Made by a program: the position numbers and the translations under genes
The notes under the pieces: model-generated
Told to the model about the DNA's origin: nothing
What the model saw: the letters and a program-made list of their open reading frames with translations, nothing else
The model's database searches: none
Part shown: positions 46,674 to 58,695 of the stretch, piece by piece
Layout: each line of letters starts with the position of its first letter
How positions within the stretch are numbered: position 1 is the first letter of the stretch
Source of the DNA: Boletus sp. NGJ
Lineage: Eukaryota; Basidiomycota; Agaricomycetes; Boletales; Boletaceae
Direction of reading: 5' to 3'
DNA: 64,000 bases
Assembly (NCBI GenBank): GCA_019096195.1
Contig: JAGTXK010000073.1
Span: 372,001 to 436,000 of the forward strand

Positions 46674-48307
46674 ATGGCCGCGAGCAAGCCACCACCATCA
46701 AAGCCCTATCCTCATCCTCAATCTCAACCTCAGAATCCCCAGCTCGCACGACACAGAACCCGACACAGATCCTACTCTGACCCCTTCTCAGATCCCGTAC
46801 ATCAACCGAAGCCTGTCCCTCGATTGCCGCCAGAACCGCCCCCGAAATATCCCCCCCATCCAAAGATGACATCCGCGAATAAACAGGCCCCTCACCGCGA
46901 CAACATCGTCGACGCAGTCAGAGACACCGTCCAGCTCAGGTCCTCCGAACAGTCCTCCCGCCCCAGGACCGGTCGCAGCCAGACAGTCGTCGTGTCCGTC
47001 TCTTTCCTTTCCTCCCCCGCTAAAATCAATCTCACCCCCCCGTCTCCCAACAGTAACCAGCCCGCAGGTGCTCCCCGTACACACGGTCGTCGCTCGATGT
47101 CTCAAGATTCCGTCTTGCACGCCGCCAACGCCTTGGAAAAGGCAAAGTCAAAGCCTCGTGGCAAGAAGGGTTCCGTTCATGCAGACGTCATAGACAGACT
47201 CGATTTTAGTGGTGTAGGACCCAGTACGTCCATTTTCAAGTCCCATCTCCCTTCCCTCATCATCGTCCCCAACCAGTGTTTCACCACGACGGTCCCTTCG
47301 ACGCCTGTGCCCCCTCTCGCAACCGCCATCGCACCAAGGCACCCATGCTCGCCTGGAGCAGTGCACCAGGAAGAGACGCCCTTCCGTCTAGTGACTCTCC
47401 CTACCCGTCTCCAGACGCCTACAAGGGGACATTTTCTCCCACGTATGACACCCCCCCGAAGAAGAAAGTAGACGCCATCGCAGAGGCTTGGGGGATCCAC
47501 GAGCCTGAACCATACGAGGAATTCTTTGCAGGAGGCGGCACCACTCGCCGTGACGGCGACACTCCAGCCAATTCCATTTATGCCGGTAAGGAGGGACACG
47601 GCTCCCGAAACGGCACTCCACAGCACTCCATTGGGCGACGTTCAAAGGACGGTCGCGATCTCCGGGAGGTCTACAGAGAATACCTAGACGATGATGTAAA
47701 GCAGCCTCAGGGACGGGACAAGGACCGTACCGACAGAGAACATCGTCGTCCCTGGCGCGGTGCTCTACCTCCCCCACAGCCAATTATGGTCCCAGAAGCA
47801 CATGAAGCCCATCACTCCGATGTGGAAAGTGGCCCCGGATCTCCCTCAGGAGCACCCAAACGTACAAAATCTCTCATTCAACGTATCCGGAAGATGCGGG
47901 ATTCCCCGAATGTTCCCGTAGGTCACGATGGTGCCGAAAGACCGCCCTCGCCGATCCCAGCAGACCAGTCTCAGTCTGCAACCCGGCTCACCCACCGTCC
48001 GCAGAACTCTTTCCTTGGACGTTTCGCTGGAGGTAACGGCATCAATATGGATCGCCGCGGAAACTTGAAAGAGAACACGTCTCCAATGTCGGACAATTCT
48101 GAAAGCTATGTGTACATCGATGATCCGCGGAAGGAGAAACAACTCCCGGCGACACCTCATGCGCCAGTCACGGCCCGCGCGCCATCAGGCGAAGACAGAT
48201 ACGTGGACTATGATGGCACACCTGGATCACCCGGGTCTGGTGCCGGCCTCGGTCGAAAGACCAGTTTATTGAAGAAGGTTAAAGACGTTGTCAGAGGGCC
48301 GAAATAA
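46674..48307 (+). CDS. PAL1: Pal1 cell morphology / endocytic protein
   Basis: Fungal Pal1 family protein, a membrane-cortex factor in polarised growth and endocytosis. The Pro-rich N-terminus starts MAASKPPPSKPYPHPQ. The family core is KGSVHADVIDRLDFSGVGP, joined by a phase-1 intron to MFHHDGPFDACAPSRNRHRT with KAPMLAWS. It continues AEAWGIHEPEPYEEFFAGG and a long basic, Ser/Pro-rich disordered region with RTKSLIQRIRKMRD. It ends SLLKKVKDVVRGPK, a possible membrane-binding amphipathic helix (inference). A further small intron may lie near 46990-47055, where the frame stays open but the sequence is Pro/Ser-rich and pyrimidine-rich. The start is the first ATG in the core frame. Confidence 0.87.
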
Positions 48308-48349
48308 GGCACTTTTGCTTCAGAGTATACCACACTTGAGCTTGTGCAC

Positions 48350-48394
48350 TTTTCCCTTTCTTTTCTTTTCTTTTCTTTTTTGTTCTTTCCTTCC
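48350..48394 (+). repeat. TTTTC-type pyrimidine microsatellite in PAL1 3' UTR
   Basis: About 45 bases of nearly pure pyrimidine built from TTTTC units, 43 bases after the PAL1 stop in the convergent PAL1/HIS7 gap. Likely a slippage repeat; it might affect 3' end formation. Confidence 0.7.
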
Positions 48395-48693
48395 TACCAT
48401 ACTTCGGAGTCTTGCAACGTGTTTCATCTTTCCCGACCCTTGTTTCTCCGACGTTATCGCACTACAATTGGTTGGCAATTTCATGCCAGTTTTCTATTAT
48501 ATGACGATTTTGCGATTTGTACCTCCCTTTCCTTCCCCCCTCTTTCATGCTTCCTGTATCCATCCTGTGTCCTATCGTCTACATATACCCAGGTTGTATG
48601 TAGGTCTACACGTTGCGTGTTTTATCTAATAGTGTACCAATTCGCATTCTGCTTGCGGGGCTCGAGTTCCGTCTTGTCACGTCGATTCAAGGT

Positions 48694-50444
48694 CTATATG
48701 ACTCTACTGTTAAACCGTGCTTCCTCCAGCGCCCTTTTCACTTCCTCTATCCTCACCTCTTCCCGGTGGAATATTCCGGCAGCCAGTGCGGATTCTACAT
48801 TGGTCTCCTTGAACACATTTACAAAGTGTTCTGTTGCTCCTGCTCCGCTGCTTGCTACCACTGGGATCGACACAGCGTTTTTCACCATCCGAATGAGGTC
48901 GTGGTCAAAACCGAGACCCGTTCCGTCCCTGTCAATGCTATTAAGCAGGATCTCTCCGGCCCCGAGCTTCTGTGCGCCTTTCGCCAACTCTACAGCTGAG
49001 ACTGCACGTGCTTCTCGTCCTCCAGAGACAGTGCACTGATACCACCATGCCTCACCATGCTGATCTGGACCATCGTCCTGTCCGTAGACGAGCTCGTCCC
49101 TGTACGGCCCATCATATGTGGTGGGGCTCACGTAAACCCGCTTTGGATCAATTGAAACAACAACAGCTTGGGTACCATACACCTTCGATATGGTCTCGAT
49201 CGCGCTAGCACCGTCACCGAGATTATTCGCTGCGCGCAGCTTCTCGACCGCGTAGACGGCCTCAGAGCCTATGCTAACTTTATCAGCACCAGCGCGGAAG
49301 TATGTTCCAGCTACTTCGACTGCTGAACGTTTGGTACCATCGGGATCGATGGTGTCCTTGATACCACCTCCAATCGTGAGAGGAACAAAGATTTTCTCGG
49401 CGGCAGCGCGGACGACGGCAAGCATCGGCTGATCATGGAGAGGGGAGTGACGAAATGAGGTGATGTTAAGCAGGCACAGTTCATCTGCCCCGGATGTATA
49501 GTATTTATCGGCAAGTGCGACCGGCTTCCCAAGGTTGCGTACTGCACCAGCGGCCCTGACTACGGTAGCATCCGAGGGTGAGACCTTCTCGCGGACATCA
49601 TATTGATCGCCTTTTGTCACGACGAGGTCTCCATCATCATTGGCACGGACGTCCAAGCATGCGATGATACGCTTGGTAAACCCATCTTTTAGCTTGGGAG
49701 AACGCGGTATGCAGAGGGAGGATGGAGGAGAAAGGGTACGCCCTCTGCGGGACTGCTCTACCCAATCCTTCAAGATGTCAAGGCCCGCTGGGCCCGACTT
49801 TTCGGGGTGGAATTGGGTAGCAAATATATTCTGCTTTCGGACTGTGGATATGAAGACCTCCTGACCATATTGAGTGGTGGAATGCGCCCACTCGGCAGCA
49901 GGGGTGGAGGGATCGTACTTGGCACAGTAAGAATGCACGAAATAATAGTGTGAGGTGGACGAGACGCCCTCAAGAGCTGACGGATCGGAGGGATCGAGGC
50001 ACTCCGCAAAGTTCCAGCCCATGTGAGGGACTGCCTTGTCCGTGTCATCAAATCGAACGATTGGGCATGGTATCGTTCCTAGTCCCCGAGTGCCGGGGGA
50101 CTCGGCGGAAGATGCGAAAAGGACCTGCATGCCGATGCAGATGCCAAAGTATGGTTTTCCGGAACGGAGGTACTTTTGAAGGGGCTCAAACAGACCATGG
50201 TCATGCAAGGACTGGATAGCAGTGTGGAAGGCACCCTGGCCAGGAAATATGAGAGCCTGGGAGACATTAGGGATGGAAATGGAGCGATCACTACTCTACT
50301 CACAGGTGTATCGGGAATTGCATGCAGCTCGGCAAAGTCGTGGGCATTTCTGATCCACTTGTAATCAGAGTAGCCAAGCTTTGTGAGTGAGTTTGCGAGG
50401 CTCTGGACGTTGCCAGCGCCATGGTCGAGGAGGAAGAGACGCAT
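48694..50444 (-). CDS. HIS7: Imidazole glycerol phosphate synthase, HisH-HisF fusion
   Basis: Bifunctional enzyme of histidine synthesis converting PRFAR and glutamine to IGP and AICAR. The amidotransferase half begins MRLFLLDHGAGNVQSLANSL and, after one intron, LIFPGQGAFHTAIQS. The catalytic Cys is in YFGICIGMQVLFAS and the His/Glu pair in TQFHPEKSG. The cyclase half begins TKRIIACLDVRANDDGDLVV, with VPLTIGGGIKD, GADKVSIGSEAV, QAVVVSIDPKRVY and the second catalytic Asp in NSIDRDGTGLGFD, ending VVASSGAG and IFHREEV. Two exons; the large one is uninterrupted from about 50230 to the stop. Head to head with SER33 over 135 bp. Confidence 0.95.
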
Positions 50445-50579
50445 GAGTGGCGGGGTCAATACTATTAAGTGAGGCTCTGCCGTTTTGCCAGTCCAAGTCA
50501 CTTGATGATATTCCTTACTGTAATAAAAGCCATCCATTGAGAAATGAATCTTAATCATCCTCATTTCCGTATCCCAAAC
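50445..50579. promoter_or_regulatory. Shared HIS7/SER33 divergent promoter
   Basis: Only 135 bp separate the start codons of two amino-acid biosynthesis genes, so their promoters must overlap. It contains an inverted repeat CAAGTCACTTG near 50496-50506 but no exact Gcn4/Cpc1 site (TGACTCA). No TATA box is visible. Confidence 0.45.
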
Positions 50580-52046
50580 ATGCCCCCCCAGCCCATCCCC
50601 ATCCCCATCCCATCCCCATCCCCTCGTCCTCACCGCGAGTCGTTGCCGCGTCTGTGTCGCCCTCGTCCCACTCGTTGTCCGACCGACTCCGTCACCGGGA
50701 TTCCCTCGCGGCCCTTAATGCCATCAGACAGCCAAAAGTGCTCCACCCCGCCGACAACGAGGACCTGAGGCTCCTCCTCCTGGAAAACATCAGCCCAGAG
50801 GCCGTCCGTTACTTCACATCCCAAGGCTTCCATGTCGATCACTACACCACCGCTTTTTCAGAGGTCGAGCTTGTAGAAAAAATTCCTCATTACCACGCTG
50901 TCGGCATACGCAGCAAGACTCGAATTACAGAAAAGGTCATCAAGGCGGCGACAAAGGCATGTGTGTTGTCCATTCGGCCGTGTCCTCTATCTCATTCTTC
51001 TCTAGCTCCTTGTCATTGGTTGTTTTTGCATCGGGACCAACCAGGTCGACCTTGCCACTGCAGCCAAGGCTGGCATCCCTGTCTTCAACTCCCCTTTCTC
51101 CAATTCGCGATCCGTTGCGGAGTTAGTCGTCTCCGAAATCATCGCACTTTCACGACAGTGGTTCCAGCGTTCCCATGAGATGCGCGCTGGGATCTGGAAC
51201 AAACAGTCCAAGGGGTGCTGGGAGGTTCGTGGAAAGACTCTCGGAATCGTGGGATACGGACATATTGGTTCACAACTCTCCGTGCTTGCAGAGGCCTTTG
51301 GCATGCGTGTCATCTTCTACGATGTCGTCAACATCATGCCTCTCGGCTCTGCTCGCCAAGTCGAAACGCTTCCAGCACTCTTAGCTGAAGCTGATTTCAT
51401 CACCCTTCACGTTCCTGAGCTTCCGGAGACCATCAACATGATTTCGAAGCAGGAGCTCATGCAGATGAAGCGGGGGTCGTACCTTATCAACGATGCGCGC
51501 GGTCGTGTAGTCGACATCCCAGCCCTGATCGATGCTCTCACATCCAAACACCTCGCTGGTGCTGCGCTGGATGTATACCCTGCCGAGCCAGGTTCAAATG
51601 GTGCACCTTTTGACGAACAGATCAATCCATGGGCCACTACTCTTTGCAGTATTCCGAACGTGATCCTTACCCCCCACATTGGTGGTTCCACCGAAGAAGC
51701 TCAGCGCATGATTGGGGAAGAAGTCTCTCAAGCGCTGACGCGTTATCTCAACTACGGCTCTACCATCGGCGCAGTCAACTTCCCAGAGGTCGACTTGCGC
51801 CCCATCACTGCTGAACAAGGCAACAATGTTCGTGTTTGCCATGTTCACACCAACCAGCCCGGTGTACTCAGACAGGTCAACGATATCCTGTCCCCATACA
51901 ATGTGGAGAAGCAGTACTCGGATTCGAAGGGCGACGTCGCTTACCTGCTAGCCGACATTGCCGATGTCAGTCCATCAGACGTTAATAAACTCAAGGAGAC
52001 CATCAATCAGACCAGCGCGAACATTTTAACACGTCTGTTGGTGTGA
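50580..52046 (+). CDS. SER33: D-3-phosphoglycerate dehydrogenase
   Basis: First enzyme of serine synthesis, oxidising 3-phosphoglycerate with NAD. Read segments are KVLHPADNEDLRLLLLENIS, then after one intron LVIGCFCIGTNQVDLATAA and NSPFSNSRSVAELVVSEII. The NAD-binding loop is LGIVGYGHIGSQLSVLAE. The catalytic Arg, Glu and His are in NDARGRVVD, ALDVYPAEP and TPHIGGSTEEAQ. A C-terminal ACT domain begins VRVCHVHTNQPGVLRQVND. The 5' end is uncertain: ATG 50580 opens a CATCCC repeat whose frame does not match VVAASVSPSSHSLSDRLRHR; one extra base in the repeat would join them. The intron at about 50957-51011 could use a GC donor or, six bases later, GTGTTG. Confidence 0.92.
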
Positions 52047-52264
52047 TAACACCGCAACAGGACGTAGATGTTGTTACCACTCAACTGGTTCATCAATTTA
52101 ATGTATTCTGCACGAAATGGTTGTCCTTTCAGACGCGCTACACGAACACCGAAGTGTTACTTGTAATGGTACCAAAAGCTCACATTCCGAGCTTACAACA
52201 GATGGAATTCAACAACTCCATGATTAACTGTACAGTAGAAGTTCTCAAAGAGTGACAGTATATC

Positions 52265-53540
52265 TCAACTTTCTTCCTCAGGGTCACCTATTCCACCAGA
52301 AAGAATAGCAAACGTGGTCTCCATTTCTGGAAGACATGGTGAATCGTAAATCTTGCATGTTCGTGTGTTTCCTCGGGCTTTCTTGAGTTGCAAGCTGGCA
52401 GAGCATGAGCAACGAGGACCCAGAAGAAGTAGCCGCTAACCGAGTAGTAGAAGCATGGGCCATAATATTGCCTCCAATGGGTTTCTTCTCATTCGCAGCA
52501 TATGGACCAGCAGATGCATCAGGATTTGACATGACTTGATTCGTGACGACGACGGCAATGCCGAACTGGACCGAGGGGATAAGCTACGCTTCACACGACC
52601 AGGCAGGGCAACTGACCTCGTCAGCTAGCCGCTGAAGGGTGCGCAGGAACTTTCCCAAGTGATTTTGGCGAGCGGAAAGCTCTCCACGACCACTGAAGTC
52701 TGTTCTATACAGCGCTGTGCAAGAATCCACAATAAGAAGGCAGAACCTGCACCGATCATCAGGAGTTAGGACATGGCATGATAAATACACGTGGCACCTT
52801 GACTCCGCCATGAGAGCACTGGCGCTAGTGAGCAGACTGTTCTGATGGTCTGCATTATATGCGCGAGCATACGCAACATTGTCCAATACTTCTTCTCCAT
52901 TGAGACCATACCTCGTAGCAACAGCAAGTAGGCGAGCAGGACGGAAAGTTCCCTCGGTGTCGATATACAAGCATTTACCCTCTCCACCTCCCATGCTGAC
53001 AGGGAGCTGACAAGTCACCGAAAGTGTGTGACACAGCTGGGACTTTCCCGTCCTGAATTCACCAAATAATTCTGTTATAGCACCAGTCTCGATGCCGCCT
53101 ATGTGCGGGTCAGACAACTGGATAGATGAAGTCAATTGCGTGTTCACAAACCACCCAGCAGAGCATCTAGCTGTTTGGAGCCAGTGGTAATATGTACCAG
53201 CTCAGAACGACGGGCATGCACTTCTGTAGCACTCTGGAAACCGAGCGGGACAATTTTCTGGGCTAGTCTCGTGTTGTGATTCACAGGACCGGATGGAGCT
53301 GACGCAACCCCACTTGCCTTCAAGAATAATCTTGTCTGCCTTGTTGTCTGATATACCTTTAATAGCCATGAGGTTCTTCTTGGGTGTAAAGGCGACAGCT
53401 TCGACAGTATGAAGACCGGCATCTGCGAGCTTCTTGATGTCGTTGGCGTGTATACCGGCTTCCTCTAATTTTGCGACGAGGAGAGGACCTGAGAGGGAAT
53501 AGTCCTGTTGGGGTTCCTCGTTTTGAGATGGTTGGGACAT
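52265..53540 (-). CDS. RAD51: RAD51 recombinase
   Basis: RecA-family strand-exchange protein for homologous recombination. The N-terminal helix-hairpin region is [20 protein letters not shown] followed by [12 protein letters not shown]. The next parts are [19 protein letters not shown] and [13 protein letters not shown]. The Walker A motif is [13 protein letters not shown] and Walker B is [12 protein letters not shown], with [15 protein letters not shown] after it. The DNA-binding loop regions NQVMSNPD and [12 protein letters not shown] follow. A 45-nt intron must be removed before [20 protein letters not shown], and the protein ends [10 protein letters not shown] at 52265. About seven exons. 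The Met at 53540 starts [19 protein letters not shown], fitting family length. Convergent with SER33. Confidence 0.95.
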
Positions 53541-53685
53541 GGCTGTTGGTATTATTGCAGGTCAAGAGTCCTAGAGTGCAATGAGCATTGAGGACGCGTC
53601 TATCACGTGGCCGCGTAAACGCGCAGCACGTGCATGGTCAGGCATTACAAAATCAATTACTTATTTACTACGGTACAGACAATCT

Positions 53686-54577
53686 TTACATGTTGGAGGT
53701 ATCCTCCACCGCGGGGAGCTCTTGTCGTCCGTCACGTTGCCGGCCGAGTTTCGACTCTAGCAATGCGACAGCAGGAAGATCCAATATCACCCTTCGCCAC
53801 TTGACGAGGTCATACACATTGACCTCATCGACATGCTTGAATCCCAGTCCTCGCAAATTCCTTCCGGCACGTTGGATGGCAGGGTCCACCTGAGGTAGGC
53901 CAGAAACAAATAGTGTCCCCGTTCTCCACCCGAGCGTTTCAAGTCGATTCTTGAGCGTGATTGTCTTGTGGCAATACCACTTGATACGAGGCACGACACC
54001 TAGTCTCTGTTCTTTGGATTTCGCCGACAATGCAACCCTCATTCCCATCTCGATGACCTTACGATTGAGCTTTGTACTGAAATCGCGCGGCTTTGGACCG
54101 AAGGCAACGCCCCCTCCGCGGAGCATAGGACTCTGTCCATCTCCCAGACGTGCTCTCCCAGTCCCCTTCTGAGGTCGAATCTTCCGCCCAGAACCTCGGA
54201 CCTCCCCTCGCGTCTTGGTATTGGCGCTCCCTTGGCGGAGAGAATCTAGGTGGTGCACGGCACAGAGATGCAAGATGTCGTGTCGCATGGGATGGTTGAA
54301 TACGGTGGGGTCAAGAGCAACTGCTTTGTCTCTTGCCTTCCTTCCCTGAAGGGACGACAATGTGAGAAAAACTGGCTCAGCGAGATCGATAGCTGACGCA
54401 GGGGTTAGCGAGGCATAACTCAGGTGGAAAAAAAGTACCTCTACACTCCCGGCCATGGACTGGTACAGCTGCAGCGAATCTCCGTGGCGGACCGGGGATA
54501 CATTTCAGACCTTGTGTTACACGGGTGCTCCTTAGGACTGGAGCACCACGGGCTGTCTGGCAAAAAGCTGAGAGCAT
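53686..54577 (-). CDS. YML6: Mitochondrial large ribosomal subunit protein uL4m
   Basis: Two exons. Exon 1 starts MLSAFCQTARGAPVLRSTRV, a typical arginine-rich mitochondrial presequence, and ends GRECR plus one base. A GT-AG intron of about 47 nt precedes exon 2, which begins AIDLAEPVFLTLSSLQGRKA. The L4 core is HPMRHDILHLCAVHHLDSLR, the loop RGSGRKIRPQKGTGRARLGD with GGVAFGPKPRDFSTKLNRKV, and ALSAKSKEQRLGVV. The stop is at 53686, 145 bp before the RAD51 start on the same strand. A Met in the second reading frame just before exon 2 was rejected because it lacks the presequence. Confidence 0.9.
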
Positions 54578-54929
54578 CGTGTCCTGCGTTAGAGAAGAAA
54601 TTAGCACCAGAGGACGCACACTAGAATTACCATAGATGGACCGTGAGAACTCTTTGCCATTGACACAGTCTCTGTCTGACGCAGAGGCGAATACCAGCAA
54701 CACTTGAACCGACTCAGAGAGGGTAAGCACGTCGTCTTGTTCATTCTCTGTCCATTCCTTGGAGGCGAACATGCAATGAGGAGGCGAACATCCAGTCAAA
54801 ATCGCTGGGAAATATGCTGGATGCGACTTCCTCTCCCTGGATGACGGCGCTCACTCAGTATCGAACGAGGCTGATCTCACCCACTGCAGATCGCCCCAAC
54901 CTCGGCAGTTTCCTCCCTCAACCAACAAA
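54578..54929. other. Divergent promoter between uL4m and uS9
   Basis: About 350 bp between the starts of a mitochondrial and a cytosolic ribosomal protein gene. A short direct repeat, GAGGCGAACATGCAATGAG / GAGGCGAACATCC, occurs near 54763-54793. C/T-rich stretches precede the uS9 ATG. No conserved coding segment is seen. Confidence 0.45.
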
Positions 54930-55475
54930 ATGTCGACCCCAAAGGCCGTTCAAACTTTCGGTAAAAAGAAGGTTCGTGTTGGGATGCACGCAATTACGAG
55001 GGACGGTTCCACTCACCCAGGGTATGTTGCAGACTGCTACCGCGGTAGCGCATGCAAAGGAGGGCCGTGGTCTCATCCGCATCAATGGGTCTCCCATCAA
55101 CCTTGTCCAGCCCGAAATACTCCGCTTCAAGATCTACGAGCCAATTCTTGTCGCGGGGGAAGAGTCTTTCGCACCTCTTGACATCCGAGTGCGTGTCAAG
55201 GGTGGAGGACACACCTCTCAAGTGTATGCCATCCGTCAGGCTATCTCAAAAGCCGTCGTTGCATACTACTCCAAGTACATCGATGCTTACAGCGCCATGG
55301 AGTTGAAGAAAAAGTTGGTTGCATACGACCGTACGTTGCTGATTGCAGATCCTAGACGGATGGAGCCGAAGAAGTTTGGTGGTGCTGGTGCCCGTGCTCG
55401 TAGGCAGAAGAGGTGTGTCCATCCACATTTTGCGTTTCCAGCTCATTTGCTGATCCATCTTCAAGTTACCGGTGA
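54930..55475 (+). CDS. RPS16: 40S ribosomal protein uS9 (S16)
   Basis: Cytosolic small-subunit protein with its C-terminal tail in the decoding centre. Exon 1 (54930-54971) encodes [14 protein letters not shown]. Exon 2 (55033-55412) encodes [54 protein letters not shown] and [14 protein letters not shown]. Exon 3 (55466-55475) encodes the last residues, giving the expected QKSYR end. The total is 143 residues, the family's usual length. Introns are GT-AG and phases agree. Confidence 0.95.
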
Positions 55476-55648
55476 AAGCCCACTATGTTCCTGCGGCATC
55501 ATCATGTTATACTCTTTGTTCTCCCTGTTATGCCATGATAGTGTCCTCACAATAAAATGTATGACATTGACAATGAATACGAAGTTGTACTGGGGTGAGA
55601 TCACGTGCAATCGCTGGAGTTGTAAGTATGTAATGTGCGGCTCACGCA

Positions 55649-58562
55649 GTGACCGGACTCAACATGGAGCTCTCGGAATTGTCGTCCACACAATCCAGCC
55701 CTCAAAACCGGAACATACTCGTCAATGCCCAGGGTGCCCCGTTGAAAATAAACCTGCAGGCTGTGGAGCTTGAGGGCCGTCCCAAACTTGTCAGAACATT
55801 GAAGGTACGTTACACTCGTTATGACTATCCAGCGTTCCCGATTTCATCGTTTCCGTCTAGGGTTCAGGTGCACTCGTTGTGAGCAACGCCAAGGAGGCAG
55901 CTATCATCCTAGTCGACTCCACAACCGAGAGCGGTAAACGCCTCATCCGCACTTGGGGCCATGACGCCAGCAAGGTCGTGCTTGAATACACCTGGGCCCG
56001 GGGATCCATAGTTGCTGGTCGGCCTTTACTCGATGCCGATAATTGGGGAGACGCAATGACAATAGACGACGGGAAACCCGTTACCATTGATGGCGTTGTA
56101 GTGGACGAGGACGAACTCGAAGAAGTAGAGGCACTCGTAACAAAGTCAGTAGCCGAATCCTCTTGCAACACCGTCCACTGATGCACGTTACAAGAAGCCC
56201 GCTACCGACACCCAGGGTCACTCCAGTGGATTCCACATCTCAACGACCCGAAAACGCTGTCGCTGAACATTTAGACGTCACCCGACCGCAGTTCAATACA
56301 TCAGTACCAGGACCGCCAATAGCACAGCCGGCCGTGGTCGGCGTAACCCCCTCAGAAGAACCGATGGCAGACTCACACAACGGCATACCACCACCACAAA
56401 GTCCTCCGCCCCCACCAGCCACACAACCATTACCATATCTCCAACCTACTTTATTTGTGCAACCATCCCAATCTCAGAATACATACACGTACCCACCGTT
56501 TACTACACAACAAGTTTACCCTTCTTCTCACCCTCAAGTGATGTCAACTCAATCATTTCCGCAAACTGGCTTTCCTTCTTCCCAACCACAAATGGTTCAC
56601 ACTCCCGGTGTATCCCATACTCTGTCGCCTTCTATTCAGTCCCAAATGATGCAAATGACGCCGAACACGACATCCACCAATGGTGTGAACCTTCAGACTC
56701 CGAATCTTGCGACTCTAATGACTATAATGGAGGTCGTACGACACATGGATCAGTCTAGCTGGTTTGGCCAGAATCAACTGCCCGTTTCGCAACCACCGAC
56801 TAATTTCATTACCTCTACGTTCCCCGTGCAATCACCAGTTACACCTGGACCTACAACTTCAACCTCCATCTTTCAAGCGCCCGGGGGATTTGAATCTCCC
56901 AGTGTAGACGCATCTTTGCCCAGCTCTGAGGACCACCTTCTCAGCGATACTGCTACCTCTCCCCGGAAGTACAGGTCTGGTACAGAAGTTTCCGAGGATC
57001 GTTCCATGACACTGAACATCAAATCCTCTCGTCGTCCGCCAGACAAGACATTAACTCCGTCGGTATCTCGCAAGCGCCCGCCGGCTGTCAAGCCCACTGA
57101 TCTACCGAGGAAACGGTTGCGTAAAGGCAAAGAGAAGGCAATCTCTACAGACTCTTCCGAACATTCCGAAGTTGATGAACTCATGGAAGCTTCTGACCGT
57201 TCGTATTCGACACATTCCTCTGCTTCTCCACCTGCACGACCTCGAAAAATCATTGCACGTAAAAAACATGGAGAAATTTTCATGTCTGTGTCTGGGAAGC
57301 CGCTGCGGTTCTTCGTACAAGTAGATCTCCATGGTCGGCACACCGTGGTCACAACCATCAAGGTGTGTTTATATGGCATTCCTCACTGAAAACCTGATAC
57401 CGACGGCTTTAGTAGAAAAACAAGGGAAAGATTGTCAACAATATTGCAGATGCAGATTATCTGATCCTGTTCACTCGTTCTGATACCTTTCAGGGTCTTC
57501 TCAACGAGGCTGTTGCTCTAGAGAAGTCTCCAATCATGGCCGCCTTTGTAGCGGACTGCGTGGAAGAAGGTGCCCTGCTAGATGACACGGACTACGTTCT
57601 GGAATCCGTCGCGAAAGTTAAACCTTTAAAACGAGGCCGTCAGAGTGCTTTTTCTATCAAAGTCGATACTTCAGAGACGATGTCCCATCAGATCGAAATA
57701 GTAAAGTCTAAATCTTCTCCCACCACAGGGAAGGGTAGGGAGCTGAGGGGGACTCCTTCGAAGTCTTCAACGGACAAGAAATCGAAGAAGGCAACAAATT
57801 CCGCGCGGTTTAAACCTGCTGTCGAGGAAGGGGGGCATTCAGCGATATCACGTTCTCCCACCCCTCCTTCTGCAACGACCCGCCGATTGATGAAGAATGG
57901 GAAATACCTATTCACTGAAGCCGAGGACGAATACTTCCTTCGCCTTGCTAAGCACCACCTAACTCGTGACCCCACTATTTCCAACAATGCCTTGATAAAC
58001 AAATTACACAGAAAGGTACGTGTAGCCTGTGATCTAGGTGGACTCAATTCACGCTCCTGATTTAGATGCCTCATCACCCTGCTGCGTCGTGGGCAGTTCA
58101 CATCGACAAGAAAGTAAAAGGTGCACTAGAAGATGTTAGGAAGCGGGCGAACATTGCGAACCGGAAACGTGTCAATGAAGCTGTAAAGCAGAATTCATCA
58201 CGAGTGTTCGTAAACGAAGGTATGCCCTCCAAAAGGCATACCTTAGGCACCGCCAAGGGTCACGGCGATATTTCGTTAAATCCAAGCCATCCATCTCAAG
58301 AGGACCTGGAACGACAAGATTTCGACGTGATCACTCGATTTTTTGCCTCGGGGGGAGGTGACGACGACGACGACGAGCGCGTGTGGCAAGAATTGGAAAA
58401 ACATGTATGTATTGCCATCGTACTTTGAGCCTTTTACCTAAGGGATTTGTGTCATAGGAACAATGTAGGTCTGCCCATTCATGGCCCGACTATTATGCAG
58501 CCCACGAGAAGCAAGTTTATGCCCGTATCGAGGAGTTGGTGAATGAGCGTGCTGGCGATTAA
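55649..58562 (+). CDS. RAP1: Telomere protein Rap1-like: two BRCT domains and Myb-type domains
   Basis: Likely basidiomycete Rap1, a shelterin-type telomere component. A first BRCT-like unit covers [20 protein letters not shown], then [19 protein letters not shown] long Pro/Gln/Thr-rich disordered linker with basic [20 protein letters not shown] follows. The second BRCT is [40 protein letters not shown] and [19 protein letters not shown]. After another basic linker comes a Myb-like unit, [20 protein letters not shown] then [12 protein letters not shown] second helical unit ends [20 protein letters not shown]. Six exons; the last splices at about 58459 and stops at 58562. ATG 55649 is first; 55664 is possible. 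No C-terminal RCT domain is obvious. Telomere function is inferred from architecture. Confidence 0.78.
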
Positions 58563-58695
58563 ACTAGTAACTCGGCATTCTGTATTACATTGTTTTTGAA
58601 CTTTGACTGGCACCCTGACGTGGAAAAGTCATGGTCAGACGAACGTAGTGGTCTAAGTGTATTTGAGTGCTGTGTTTTGGGATGATACATCACTT

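Noticed and set aside
46504-46869. Open frames from 46504 and 46592 starting before PAL1
   Set aside because: They are out of frame with the conserved Pal1 core; ATG 46674 is in frame and follows the TATA-like box at a reasonable distance.
48344-49039. A 231-codon plus-strand open frame over the HIS7 3' end
   Set aside because: It starts in the PAL1 3' pyrimidine repeat and continues antisense to the conserved HisF domain.
50957-51011. A third GC-AG intron, in SER33 (donor GCATGT)
   Set aside because: A GT donor six bases downstream (GTGTTG) also keeps frame and adds only Ala-Cys, so the GC donor is not required.
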